In this document: positions 1 to 11,101 of the stretch, piece by piece
Layout: each line of letters starts with the position of its first letter
How positions within the stretch are numbered: the first letter of the stretch is position 1
Assembly: GCA_032358165.1 (NCBI GenBank)
Contig: JAALGY010000010.1
Location: 992,001-1,056,000, forward strand
Length of the DNA: 64,000 nucleotides
Direction of reading: 5' to 3'
Source of the DNA: Diplosphaera chodatii
Taxonomy: Eukaryota; Chlorophyta; Trebouxiophyceae; Prasiolales; Stichococcaceae
Position numbers and translations under genes: made by a program
The notes under the pieces: model-generated
Told to the model about the DNA's origin: nothing
Database searches by the model: none
Seen by the model: only the letters and a program-made list of their open reading frames with translations

Positions 1-2603
1 CATTGCCTTGGTTGCTTGCATTGCGCATAACCCATGTGGTGGCACGCAAGAGCCCAGTCTGCAACTCAGTTCGTAAGAGCCCAATGTGGCCACCCTTTGG
101 CAGCAGTCAGCGGCAGCAGGCAGCAGTACCGGCGGCCTCAGCAGCCCCAGCTGACAGCTGTGACAGCACCAGGCAGCACTCTGGCAGGGCGCCCCGGGAG
201 TTTCTGTGATTATACTCAACTGAGAAGGCGAAAGTCTGAGGCGCTGCCCCCGCGGCGCGGCAGCCCTGCAGCAGTGCAGGGCTGCAGCTGCGTGGGGCTT
301 TGCAGCATCGTGAGTGTGGCTAGCAACGCTTTTTGCATGTGCTGAGGAAGCAGAAACATCTGGGCCGTGATGACAGCATCAACGGGCGCTGAGTGGGTGC
401 ACCTGGCACATGTGCCATTGTGCACCCACGAGGAGGCGCCAAACTACACTTGATCTGAGCCCCCACTGCCCTCTGGGCCCTGTTATGTTGCTTGCGTGTC
501 GTGGCCAGCGCAGCTGACGGCTGCGGCCTGATGCGCTGCCTGCACTGATTTCGTTGTTGAGGCTGTCCTCAGATGCACCAGCTCATGTGCCAGTTCACAC
601 TTGTTGTTAGTGGTGCTGTTGCAGCCCTGCCATGCATGTTTGCCGCGCTGCACCATCTGCTGATGTGGCTGCATTGAACTGCGTCTGCCTCCAACCTTTG
701 TAGTCTGCTGTCTTCTGTTGTTCTGCAGGTCAGGGTGCTGATCTTCAGGGTGCCGCCAGCTGCGCTGTCGTGTGGAGCCACCTGGCATCAGGTTGCCTAG
801 CAGCTGCTGCAGCAGCGGGTCCCAGTATGCGGGCAGCACAGCAAAACTGATATGCAGGAATGCAGCGGGCACTCAGCGGAGTACCAGGGTAGCAATGTGA
901 TCATGCTAGCACCAGACCCACGCACCAGAATTGTTGTGTGTTCCAGGCACACTGGCGCCGGCAGCATGGCAGCGCTGGCAAGTGTTGAAGGACTCTGTGG
1001 CACAGCTAGTAGGTATCTGTGGAGCAGAGCATGTTGGACCACATCAGCATGTTTTGCATGTTCATTGGCTGCACATTTGCATGCGATGCATGTTCACGCC
1101 AGAGCCTTCACGCTCTCAGGGCCTCAAATATGCTGTGGATGTGATGACCCTCTTCGAGGTTCAAGTGGCAAAGTGCCAATATGTTGCATGGCCTGTAGTA
1201 CAGATGTGTGCTCAATACAGGGTGTCTTCAGCCGACTGCATGTTTCCATGTCACTAACACCTAGTCCCCTCAGTCTGCAGTGGCAGTCCCGGTGCGGGGT
1301 ACCTTGTCCCAAGCATGCTGCAGAGCTTGAAAGCTTGCAAACCATACTGCTTTCTGTCCTCAGTGTAACTTTCTACCAACTCGGGTTGTTTGCCGCCGTC
1401 GGATTGCGGGCGCCGCACTTCTGAGGTCGTCGCCGAGGTGAGATTTGAACGTCTTGGAATTTCGAGACAACTTCGTGGCAACCCCAGGGGCGCCGAGGCA
1501 CCGCAGGAGCCCAACAGACGGGCACCGTTCACATTTGTAATGGACCGGCACGCCAATGGTGGCGCATTGTCGCAAAGGAAGCACGGTGGTTGATGATCGT
1601 TAACAGGACGCCGGCAACGGCTGGAAACGGACTTCGGCTGAATATCCAGACTGACATCCTTTTACACACACGTATAAGCTTTTGAGCAGGCGCTGCCCAG
1701 CGTCCGAACCCTTTGGTCAACGGGTTCCTTTTTGTCAGCCAGCCGGTGACTGCGCCTCAGCAGTCCGACGTGGCAACCGTCCTTCTCGTCAGCAACAGAA
1801 CGTGCTACTACGGCGTTTGAGTCTCTGTTTATGTGCATTCGTACTAGAGGCGGTCGGCTTCCATTTGCGCGCTGTCGGCGGCCTTGAAGATGCCTTGCTC
1901 TCCTCAGCTGCCCCTCGATCCAACCACGTCATGCTTCACCATGACATCCAACTGCTCAGCGCTCATCTGACGCATATTACAATGCAGGTGTGTGGATTCA
2001 GCTAGCGAAATGGCGCCGCCTGCACACGAGGTTCGCTTTGCAGGTGCGATCAACTGGCATGGAACGCCGTGCGTCCATGTAGTGTAATGCGATGTCCCTC
2101 CATCGTAGCACTGATCCGAACCCTATATACTCACGTCAGAGCTGGAGCAACGCTCGCTTCGCTGCTGTACATATGCAAGGCCCTGCAGCTTGCAGCTTTC
2201 ATCATAGCAACATGCTGGCTATTCTGCTAGTGCATGCTCATGATTGAAACCCGATGGCAACCTGAGTCATGCTTATGCAGACCAGGAGGCAAGGGCCCGC
2301 AGCTGCATGCTGCACCACGGCCCTGGCGGGGTCTTCAAGAGCCAGCCCGCTGACAACTGCCTGATGCGGTGCGAACCGTTTGTACGGGTGTTGCAGGGAA
2401 CCTACACTTCACCACCTCACGCCTGCAACCTGAATCGGTTGCAGAGACGGCATCTGCGCATGCGATCTTGCTGGATACTTTGCCCAGATTTGCACTCTTC
2501 ACGGAGACTACGCTACTGGCGTCAGCGCCTCGTGCCTGACCATGATGATATGCCCAAACTTAACACCTCCTTCCGCCCCTGGCGCAGGCTGAGCTCCAGC
2601 GGC
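1..2603. other. Left-edge region without a recognised gene
   Basis: I see no exon chain or recognisable protein here on either strand. The open frames present are Cys/His/Arg-rich, overlap one another in several frames and match no family I know. A CpG-rich stretch around 1380-1640 would suit a promoter. It could belong to the gene starting at 2604 or to a gene running off the left edge; neither is shown. Confidence 0.4.
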
Positions 2604-3281
2604 ATGTCGCGCCGCAGCACCAGCGGCGAGCTGGACGTGGAAGGGCCCCTGCACGCGCAGCGCGAGGGCAGCCTCGGCTCCCGCAGCGGTGCGCCCACCC
2701 CGCTGACATTCTTGCCCCGCCAAGTGCCGCTGAACATTAGCTGTCTTGGGCATAGCTGCACATGGCACACCATCGTGTCCAGGAGCACCTCAATCTGGCA
2801 CCGGTCACCAGCACCCAGTTTGGCTGCATGCTTGATCACGGCGTTTTGCACAACACTTCACGATGCAACGTGCAGCACATCTTGGCATGATGGAATGGTG
2901 TGCGCGCTGTGCAGGCTCGATGACGGCGGCGGCGCGGTTCCAGCGCCAGAACGGCAGCACGGGCGGCGGGCTGAGCGCGCTGGGCGGCGTGGAGCGCTCC
3001 GAGTCGGGCGCCTACCGCGGGCCCTTCGGCGCCGAGGGGGAGGACCCGGACCACGACCATGCCGCCGTCATGACCGGTGGGGCTTTGCATATTCATGCGT
3101 CCCGGGGCTTGCCCAGGCTCTGCTTGTGCCTGGCGATGGCACGCTCTGCGAGACACAATGGGAGCGCGCCTGCCTGCCTCCATGCATGTGTGCACGTGCA
3201 AATTCTTTGCTCAGTGCTGGCTGAGCTGACGATGCTCTCGTTCCTGCTGGCGCAGTGCATGGTCCACGCTATGACGACTAA
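2604..3281 (+). CDS. Small disordered acidic protein, tentative three-exon model (90 aa)
   Basis: Not recognised. Three GC-rich exons join in phase: 2604-2688 (donor GTGCGC), 2915-3076 (after TGTGCAG, donor GTGGGG) and 3256-3281 (after GCGCAG, ending TAA). Together they give 91 codons including the stop. The protein starts MSRRSTSGELDVEG, is rich in Ser, Gly, Glu and Asp, and ends with an Asp/His-rich stretch and PRYDD. There is no membrane segment or domain. It looks like a soluble, disordered polypeptide. An AG acceptor at 2586-2587, just before the start, means the ATG could instead lie in an exon with upstream coding exons, and I found no convincing one. The splice phases and the strong local GC rise support coding; the lack of any homologue I can name keeps confidence low. 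Confidence 0.4.
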
Positions 3282-4159
3282 TTTCAATTGCTGCTGCGCT
3301 GCAAATTTGCTGCGGGCGTGCAGCAGGCCGCTGGCCTTGTCTCACATGGCAACAGTGTCAGCAGCGACTATGCAGTGGGCAGCTGGCAGCAGCCATCGTT
3401 GCTGACTGCAAGCGACAGCAGCACAGTGAGGAAGACAGGAATCTACAGTGTAGTCACCGCAGGCATGGGAACAGCCGGCCGACAAGTTTTGATGGGCAGT
3501 GAAGCCCACATTGACACAGTAGCGATAGGCAAAGCGATCAGTAGGTAGCTAGGTCAACTACAATCGTTCAGGAACCCGTGGCAACACCCAGTTGCCGCTG
3601 CTTTGTGTGTTTGTTGCTTTGGCGCCATAGGTCTGGTGCCTTGCTATTGCATATACGGTGTACTGCATTGTGTCGGACAAGACTTGTCGCTGCAACCTTG
3701 CAGCTGAAGAAGTGCGGCATGGCTTGCTTCTTTAGTTAGCAAAACAGGGCCACGGCCTCGAGGGGATCAGCATTCTTTGCTCGGAGCGAGGGGCTGGGCT
3801 CGAGGGTTGGTCCCTTGCACGCCTGATTTGGCGGCATGGGTGCAGCAGCGCTGAGCATGTCTGCATGTCTGTCTGCACGTTGTCAGGATGGTGGACCCAA
3901 ACGGTAGACCACAGATGTTTTGTGTAGGGCTGTTACATGTGCATAGCTGTCAACCATATGTTAGAAGACTACACACATGCTCCAAACCTTCCTGCCAAAT
4001 GGTGTAATATCTCATAGGCGGCCCCCAGTAGCTCATGATGACACGGTGCCAACATGTGGCGAATCGTCAGTGCCCTTCCCGACCAAAGTCCAGCACTTGC
4101 ACCATCTGTACCAGTGGAAGGACATCACTCAATATAAGCTGTCAGGAGCATACGATGCA
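3282..4159. other. Convergent 3' intergenic region
   Basis: This lies between the 3' ends of the small (+) gene and the (-) complex I gene. No gene is seen. TTACA at 3933-3937, read on the minus strand, is TGTAA, the usual green-algal polyadenylation signal. It lies about 225 bp past the stop of the complex I gene. Confidence 0.4.
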
Positions 4160-5072
4160 CTACCTGACCACACACGCTGCAGCATTCCCGAGACGGTTCA
4201 GCCTCACCGGCGGGTGCGGCGGGTTGCGCTGGTACAAGGTGCCGCCTGGACGGTACGGCACTGCAGCGGACAAACATACACACGTGCTTTGAGATGTTTT
4301 ACTTTTCTGACTGACAAGTGTGCTGAAGCCCTCTGCAAAAGGTGGCCTGCTGAGCTCCCATGTATCTCAGGAGTGAGCATCGGAAGTCATACAGTAGCAC
4401 GCACCAATGTACGGATCCGGATGAATTTTGTCCCACAGCTCCCGCTCTCCACGTGCCAGCGCCCCATCAATGACCCTTGGCTCCGTCTGCACCGCAGCAG
4501 GCCAGCACAAGGCTTGTTCCATGCCGGATATCCAGAGGATCCAGGTGCATCTGCACGACATGCAACAGCTGCACCCCCACAGGATACACGGCTGACAAAT
4601 GGTGCGCCAACGAGCATGAGCAGCCCTGTCGCATCCCACTTCGAGGATCCAGACATGGTCATGCACGTGCTGCAGCACTGCACGGAGCAGAGGCTCACCA
4701 GCCCGCTGTTCTTGTCGAACAGGCCCCTGATCCGCTTCGCCTGCATGCCATGTAACTGGAATGATTCACCTACGCTGTATTGAGGGACTGCTCAGACACT
4801 GCCTGCAGCACACAAGTGCGGCGCATGGCACATCTTCAGCAGCTGCTGCGTCAGGGCGTTCTGAGTCGTTCTGGCCGCAGCGTAAATGACCGCGGCACGA
4901 GCATCAGGAACTCCAGAAGAACTTCTCCACCCCAGAGGCAGGCCGCGGCCACCGCCATCGCATGCCGCACCTCATCAAAGAAGATTTCTCGCCGCACAGC
5001 CCAGCTGATGACATTTTTCAGCGCGTGCCGGTACAAGCGCATCGCCCGCACCCTCTGCGCGGGCGACGCCAT
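4160..5072 (-). CDS. NDUFB9: Mitochondrial complex I LYR subunit NDUFB9 / B22 (108 aa)
   Basis: Accessory subunit of NADH:ubiquinone oxidoreductase in the mitochondrial inner membrane. Four exons on the minus strand join in frame: 5072-4971, 4740-4699, 4486-4405 and 4260-4160, giving 109 codons with the stop. The first exon starts MASPAQRVRAMRLYRHALKN, which carries the LYR tripeptide of this family, followed by WAVRREIFFDE. The third exon ends RELWDKIHPDPYI. The fourth starts VPYRPGGTLYQRNPP, matching the family block HPDPYI..PGG....NP. Plant B22 is about 115 residues, so the length fits. The ATG at 5072 is chosen because it immediately precedes the LYR helix; the frame is open further upstream without family similarity. 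As the family expects, there is no cleavable presequence. It shares a 766-bp upstream region with the membrane-protein gene to its right. Confidence 0.9.
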
Positions 5073-5838
5073 ACTGAAGGCTGATGCAGGCCTGTGCTGC
5101 GGCACTCGACGCTGATCTACCACGTGCTCTGACTGTCGTGTGTTACCGGTGCCTGTGGTGTCACAGCCACTTGCAGCAGCCCAGCCTATCAACAGCCGGC
5201 GTCGTTGTAACCGCAGTGACTCAGGCAACATAGACGGCGACACAAGAAAATGCGCAAGCAGCTGTGGCCTCTGGGCGATCAAGCACCAACATTTAGGGGG
5301 GACGGGCTACCCCCAAGCTTGCCTTACTTGCGGCCAAACCCTGGAATGTGTCCCCGCGGCCAAATACCCGACATCCGGAATGCGTTTCGAGTTCCTTGTT
5401 AAAATCGTCGCAGCTGCAGGTGTCATTGGAGCATGATGATTGAACAATGACGTAGAAGACAGCACCTTTACACACGCCGGCCTGTTGGGCGTCTGCCTGC
5501 CGTGCTGCGGATGAGCAGATCCACCTAGATCGACTGCTGTCAGACGTGCCACTTTTTGCGGTCTTTGCAAGCAATGATTGGCCATTGTGGCGCAAAAGCG
5601 ATCGAATTCAAGCAAACAGGTGTCTGCAAAGTGCCCACCTGCATTGGCTGCTCACAACATTGCATGTGCCTCACCAAGTGCGCCAGGTGCAGAGGCACCT
5701 CGGCAGATGGCGGAGCTGAATGCATGAGCAGGAAGATGGCGGTTTCAAGTCCTGGTGTCGGCAGCATGCGAATGAGGCGCACCGTGGCACAACACAGCGC
5801 ATGCTGAGGCGTGTGCCACGGTGCTGACGGGCAGCAAC
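5073..5838. promoter_or_regulatory. Shared divergent 5' region (B22 / membrane protein)
   Basis: A 766-bp gap separates the starts of two head-to-head genes. No coding exon or recognised binding site stands out. It presumably holds both promoters and 5' UTRs; this is inferred from position only. Confidence 0.35.
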
Positions 5839-8800
5839 ATGGCGCCTTGGCGGGATGATGATCCAGCTGCGGCGGCTGACGACGCTGACGACGACTTTCT
5901 GTCGGCGTCTAGCGGGAGCCGCAGTGAGTCGCCTTCGCCACGCACCGCCAGCCTCAGCAGTGCCAATAGCGCCTTCGCTCTCAGCCCGCGGGCGGGTCTG
6001 TTTGCAGCGGCGGCATGTGCCGCATCAGCGGCAGGAGACGGCCATGCAAAGCAGCCTGCACCTCACCAGGGCAGAACTCCAGCGAAGATCGCTGCAGACA
6101 GCAGGAATGGCAGCTTGAATGGCGACAGTAATGGCAGCTGGGTCATTGATGTGGTCGCTCCAGACTCGGCAGGGATTGCCTTTGCGGCCAGTGGCGAGTC
6201 TGCCAGCATGCTGCACGATGCACAGCCGGCTGCGCCCACTGCAGGCGGTGGAACCGACCACATTGCAGCAGGCACAATGCAGCAGGAGTCAGGCAGCTCT
6301 CTGACGCCACCCCCGTTTGATGGGGAGGCGGTGCCACCGCTGCCAGGCTTGGCATCGCTTCAGGCGAGTTAATGGCCGCAAACTGTGAAGCAAGTCTTGA
6401 GGATGTGAAGTGAGTCTCACAGGCAATGCAGACTGCATCTGGGTGCAGCTCTCTGCAACATCTGGCAGCCTGCCCCGCTGCCATGCTGCAGGCGCAAGCA
6501 ACCTAGCTGTTCAGCGGGCTTCAGCAGCACAGCGCACGTTCACCGCGACTGCTCGCCTCTGCGCAGGCACCCAGCAAGAAGGCGCGGCGGGTGACGTGGG
6601 CGGCGGGAGTCGTGTCGCCGCGGCCGCGGGACCGGCAGCGCCGCCGCCGCCGCCGCCGCTGGCTGGGCGGCGGCGCGGCTGACCCGGATGCAGCGGCTGC
6701 CCCCGGCCCCGTCATCGGCTCCTTCCTGCTGCCCTGCCCGCCCGACGACGGTGCTGCTCCTGCTCCTGCTCGAGTTGCCTGCACTGGAAGGTGTCAGTCC
6801 AACTTGCGAGCAGCAGCAGCTGCGATGCTGTCCTCCGACGATAGACGGGGTATCTCAGTAAGTGAGGTGAACAAAGGGAGGAGCGGCTACAATGAGGCCG
6901 CCACCCGCCACTGCTGGCCTGAACCCTGGCGCGCACAACAGCCATGACTCATTCGGAGTGGGTGCTTGACCCCAGGTGAGCTGGAGGGCTTTGGCGGCGC
7001 GCGGCTGGCGCGCACGGGCGCGGCGGCGGCGGCGCTGTGGGCGCACCGCGCCTCGGAGGTCGTCTTCCCCCTGCTGCTGGCGTCGCTGAGCACGCCCCCC
7101 GGCGGCGCCCACAGGTGGACCCAGTGCTATCATAAGGCAGCAGAGAGTGCCTGTGGCACCCTATTCGCGCGGCTGGCTCAGAACACTGAACTGTGCCGCT
7201 GGCGGTGTTGGCAGGCATGCCAGCCAGGATGCTCACAGATGCTCAGGGCTACAAACAAGGCCACCGCCAGCTACTCTCATTGTCAAAACGCACAGCCAAC
7301 CTGGTGCTGGTATTCTCCAGGCTCATGCGGGTGCCGGCGGAGCATCCCACGATGCCGGGCAGCCACAGGGTGGGCTTTGCAGCGGACCCAGGCAGCTCCG
7401 GCGCGGCCGGTGGGTCCGGCGCCGGCGCTGTGGCGGCAGCCCCGGGCGGCAACCCGCTGGTGCTGGCTGCGCTGCTTGGCGCAGTGGCGGCCGCTGTGCG
7501 GCTGGCCTGGTGCAACGGCATGCGCAGCCAGGTGGCCAGGTACACGAAGGGGCAGACAAGCCCATGCACACATGCATTGAAACTGCATGCGCCTGTTTCC
7601 TGTAATCTGTGTAGCCTCATGGCCACAATCAGTTCGCAGATTGAGCGACGCTCCCATCCCCACCCATGGGCTGATCACGGGCTGATAGCTTGGTTGCTGC
7701 CACAGGGTGGCCCGCAGGCTGGGGACGCATCGAGCGTGTGCAGTGCATGCTGCTGTGGCGTGCACAGCGGCGGTGTTGCTAGCAGCTGCCTGCCACCTGG
7801 CACCGCCGCCCTACGCACGCACCGGCGGCGGCCTTGGGGTGGTGGAAGGTCTGTCACGTCAGCCGCTGCTATACCTGCTATTGTCGATGCCAAAGGGCAG
7901 GGCATCCTGTTGACCTGGAGCTGATGACTTTCTCGCACCCGTCCGCGGGTTCCTGCTTGGCCGCGCTGATGCCCTTGCTGTTTGATTGCATCTGTCTCCT
8001 GTGTTTTCACTGGTGCCACCCTTCGGTGCTGCAGGGCTCCTGGCAGCCGCAGCAGCAGCACTGTTCGGCGTGGCTACTGCAGGGCCAGATGCGCTGCAGC
8101 TGGGCCTGCAGCGCGACTGGCTGTGGGAGCTGCTGCCAGACGCAGGCGCCAATGTGGACCCCTGGCCGCGGGAACAGGGTACTGCCCGCTCAACTTGCTT
8201 CCGTCCCGACTATATGCAAGGCTAACAGCAGTGGCAGCGCCATCCTATCGTGACATGGACACGCGCTCACACGCAGACGGTCATGAAGGCGAGCGTCCTC
8301 CCACATGTTAACCCAAACCAGCCGATGTGGAAACATGGTGGTCGACCTGTCTGCAGATGTGGCGCATGGGCTGGCGGTCTGTGAGCTGGGCGGCACCCTG
8401 ACAGCCGGCCTGCTGCTGCTGCTGCTTGGGCCCGTCTCGACGGCGGCCGCGGCTGCGGCGCTGCATCTAGCGGCCTGGCTCGGCGGCGCTGCCCTCCTGC
8501 GCCGCTTCTGGTGCAGCCCCACCTTTGAGCGTTATGAAGGGGCTGCGTGCACAATATGTTTCCTCCTCTGCGTTCGGCACGTCGCTGACGTCATCAGTTG
8601 CACACTGCCGGCCACTGCCAGCACTTAGGGTGGCGCAACAGTCTGATGTGAAAGGTGTCAGCCAGTAGCATTTATGGTGGTTATATATAGGGCCACACCC
8701 GTGCCACCCGGCATGGCCAGCCTGGCAGCCGAGCTCGGCAGCTCCCGCGCTGCGGAGGTTGAGCTCTCGCCCACCGTAAACCCTTCCGACGAGGAGCGGG

Positions 8801-10752
8801 TCATGAACGGGTCAGGCGTCCAGAGCAGCCTGCACAGCAGCCTCCAGCCGGAGCTGCCGCTCAGCTACGACATCGGCAGCGGAGCAGGCGTTCCAGCCTC
8901 ACCTCAGCACCAGGCAGCAGAACAGCAGCATCAGGCAGAACAGCAGCACGAGCAGAGCTTCCAACATGCAGCGGGCGGTTTGACGGACGCCAGCAGTCCC
9001 GTGTCACATGTCACACCCAAGGCATCGCGCTGGCGCTGCGCGTCGCAGGGCTTCTGGACGGACCTTCAGGTGCGCTGGCACCAACTGCATCTGGACCCTG
9101 AACACATGAGAAGTCAGCCTTGCTGGTGGCTCAGCAGCTTAACACGCCGTGGCCCGTGCAGGGCTGGGCGGAGCAGCCAGCAGCGCCCGCGGCCGCAGCC
9201 GCCGCCCTCACGCACGCCAGCATCCTGAACGTCGGTGAGTCGCCCCGCTGCCATATTTCAAATATGTGCTGTGGGTGTGAGCACGCCTGCTTGAGACTGA
9301 GCCTCCATAATGGCGATTCGGCAAAGCAGCCGTTGAAGTGTCATCACAGCGTTCGAGGCGCGCCGAGTTGACGAGGCGCATGGTTGACGACTTGACACCT
9401 TGACCCACAGGTGTGCTCATGCTCGCGTATTTGGCGGCACGAGGTGTGCCAGTGGTGCTGCTGGCGGCCGCGGTTGCGGCCGACGCCCTGGCCGCTGCTG
9501 CCGGCAGCGCTTTCGCGCCGGCACTGGGGTCCAGATTCGGAGGTGTGCCGTCGGGGTGACCCCCTCTTGAACGTGATGTGGCGGGGGCACCGCATGTGCA
9601 GCCCTCAGCAGCTGCCAATGCCGTCCGCCAAACAGTTGCCCATATCTGGCGGGCAACAGTCACCGCACAGACTGCGCATGTGCACTGCAGGGCTGCTGCC
9701 GGGGGGCGCGGTCGCTGCGGCTGCACACATGGCGGCAGCATGGGCGGCAACGGCGCCGCTGCTGGCGGAACATGCCGCCGGGTCCAAGCGCCGCTGGACT
9801 TCGGTGCGCCTGGCGCTCCTGATACTGTGACAGCCAAATGCGCCCTCGCGAAGTCATACAACTGATGCCAGCATTCACAGCAGCGTGCCAAGGCAGTGTT
9901 GCTGCAATCGAGACGACCCTGTGTGCATTCTTGGTTGTGTGCTGACAAACCTGCACCTTCACAAGTGTGGCACACTGCGCACGCCGTCGGCGCACATGTG
10001 GCCATCAGCGGAGGCCACCTGCTGTAGTGTGCTGCAGGATGTGGTGCTGGTGGCGGCGCTGCTGTGCGTTGCAGCAGCCAGGTCTGCCTTCGGCTCGACG
10101 GTCCAGCGGCTCATGGAGCGCTGGCAGGAGGGCGGCGACGCAGGTGGGCGCCTCTGGGTTTGGGATGAGGGCCAGAACCCTACCCTCGATATCTCATCTC
10201 TCAGGGCGGAGCATTGCATGTTTTCCAAGGAGTTTCTCACCCTGCTGCACGGAGCCTGTGTGTGCAAATCGTCGCCATGCCCTGTGCGTGTCGCGCCCCG
10301 CAGGCACGGTGGCCAGCGCGCAGCGGCGGCTGCGGAGCGGCTGCGCTGCAGTGGCTGCCGTGGCGGCGCTGGCGCTCGCCTCGCCGGCGCGCCTGCCGTG
10401 GCTCATGGCCGCCTCCGCCGTCTGCGCCACGGCCGCAGCAGTGGTGAGGGCGCCCTGTGTTCAGGGTCCCAGGGTTTTGGGGCTGTCATGCTGCTCGAGC
10501 GCCAGCAACCCACTCGCATGTGGAGCTGCTGTGGCTTTGCTCGCGTGCAGCGTGCTCAGAGCCTTGAGGAGCAGGTGTGTGACGGAGAGCACAATGGTGC
10601 ATTGGGTTTTGCAGGTGTTCTTCGCTTTTGCAGCAGTGGAGTGGAAGTACTGCAGTCCTGGAGGCGGTCTGGTGCCGCTGACAGGAGCACATATTTCAGC
10701 AGAGGCCGGCACAGCAGATACTGATCTGGAGTCCGAGTGCCTTATACCCTGA
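5839..10752 (+). CDS. Unrecognised multi-pass membrane protein, 14 exons (904 aa)
   Basis: I do not recognise the family. Fourteen exons join without breaking frame: 5839-6363, 6567-6849, 6976-7114, 7321-7539, 7706-7848, 8035-8178, 8357-8510, 8691-9069, 9135-9234, 9411-9542, 9691-9803, 10038-10143, 10304-10443 and 10615-10752 (2,715 bases). The first 175 residues are disordered and Ser/Ala/Asp-rich, starting MAPWRDDDPAAAADDADDD. Exon 2 carries a basic run (KKARRVTWA, then Arg-rich) coded by a CGC/CGG repeat. From exon 3 on there are roughly ten Ala/Leu/Val hydrophobic segments, for example in exons 4, 5, 6, 7 (two), 10, 11, 12 and 13. Exon 8 inserts a hydrophilic Gln/Ser-rich loop of about 125 residues. 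The intron after exon 1 begins GCGAGT instead of GT. The exact ends of exons 2 and 9 are the least certain. TGTAA at 10877-10881 suits its 3' end. Confidence 0.65.
6364..6566 (+). other. GC-AG intron in the membrane-protein gene
   Basis: The reading frame leaves exon 1 at CAG|GCGAGT and re-enters at GCGCAG|GCACCC, both in phase 0. In-frame read-through stops two codons after the boundary (TAA). A GC donor with good flanking bases therefore fits better than a stop in a 183-codon gene. This is inferred from sequence alone. Confidence 0.5.
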
Positions 10753-11101
10753 GGGCGCTGGCGGCACCAACAATAGCAGCGTGGCAGATGCAGCATGCTG
10801 GCCTCGCTCGTAAACTGTCACACCAGTGATCTGCCGCTCAAGCACCCCTGCATTGCCAGTCTGGCAAGCAATTTTGTGTAAGGCTTACGCTTTTGTGTAG
10901 TCAGCCAAACAACAGTTGGCAGCTAGCTTTTGTAGCTGCTTTGACAGAGGAGTAGAATGAGACAGTTGTGTGGCAGCGGATTGCAGGCACACCAGTTGCC
11001 ACAAGAACACCTGCTTCTTTTTCAACGTGTGTTCAACAACCTTGGCGTCTCAAGCTGCAGCCAATGTCAAGCTGATCCCACGTTGACACATAGTTGCTGC
11101 C
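10753..11101. other. Convergent 3' intergenic region with TGTAA signal
   Basis: This 349-bp gap lies between the stop of the (+) membrane-protein gene and the stop of the (-) chitobiase gene. TGTAA at 10877-10881 lies about 125 bp past the first stop and is a likely polyadenylation signal. No gene is seen. Confidence 0.45.

Noticed and set aside
2244..3224. 326-codon plus-strand open frame
   Set aside because: Only its part around 2604-2688 fits an exon; the rest is Cys/His/Arg-rich read-through of introns, and the second exon of the gene uses another frame.
9208..10005. 265-codon minus-strand open frame
   Set aside because: It is antisense to exons 10 and 11 of the membrane-protein gene, whose splice phases and hydrophobic segments are consistent on the plus strand.
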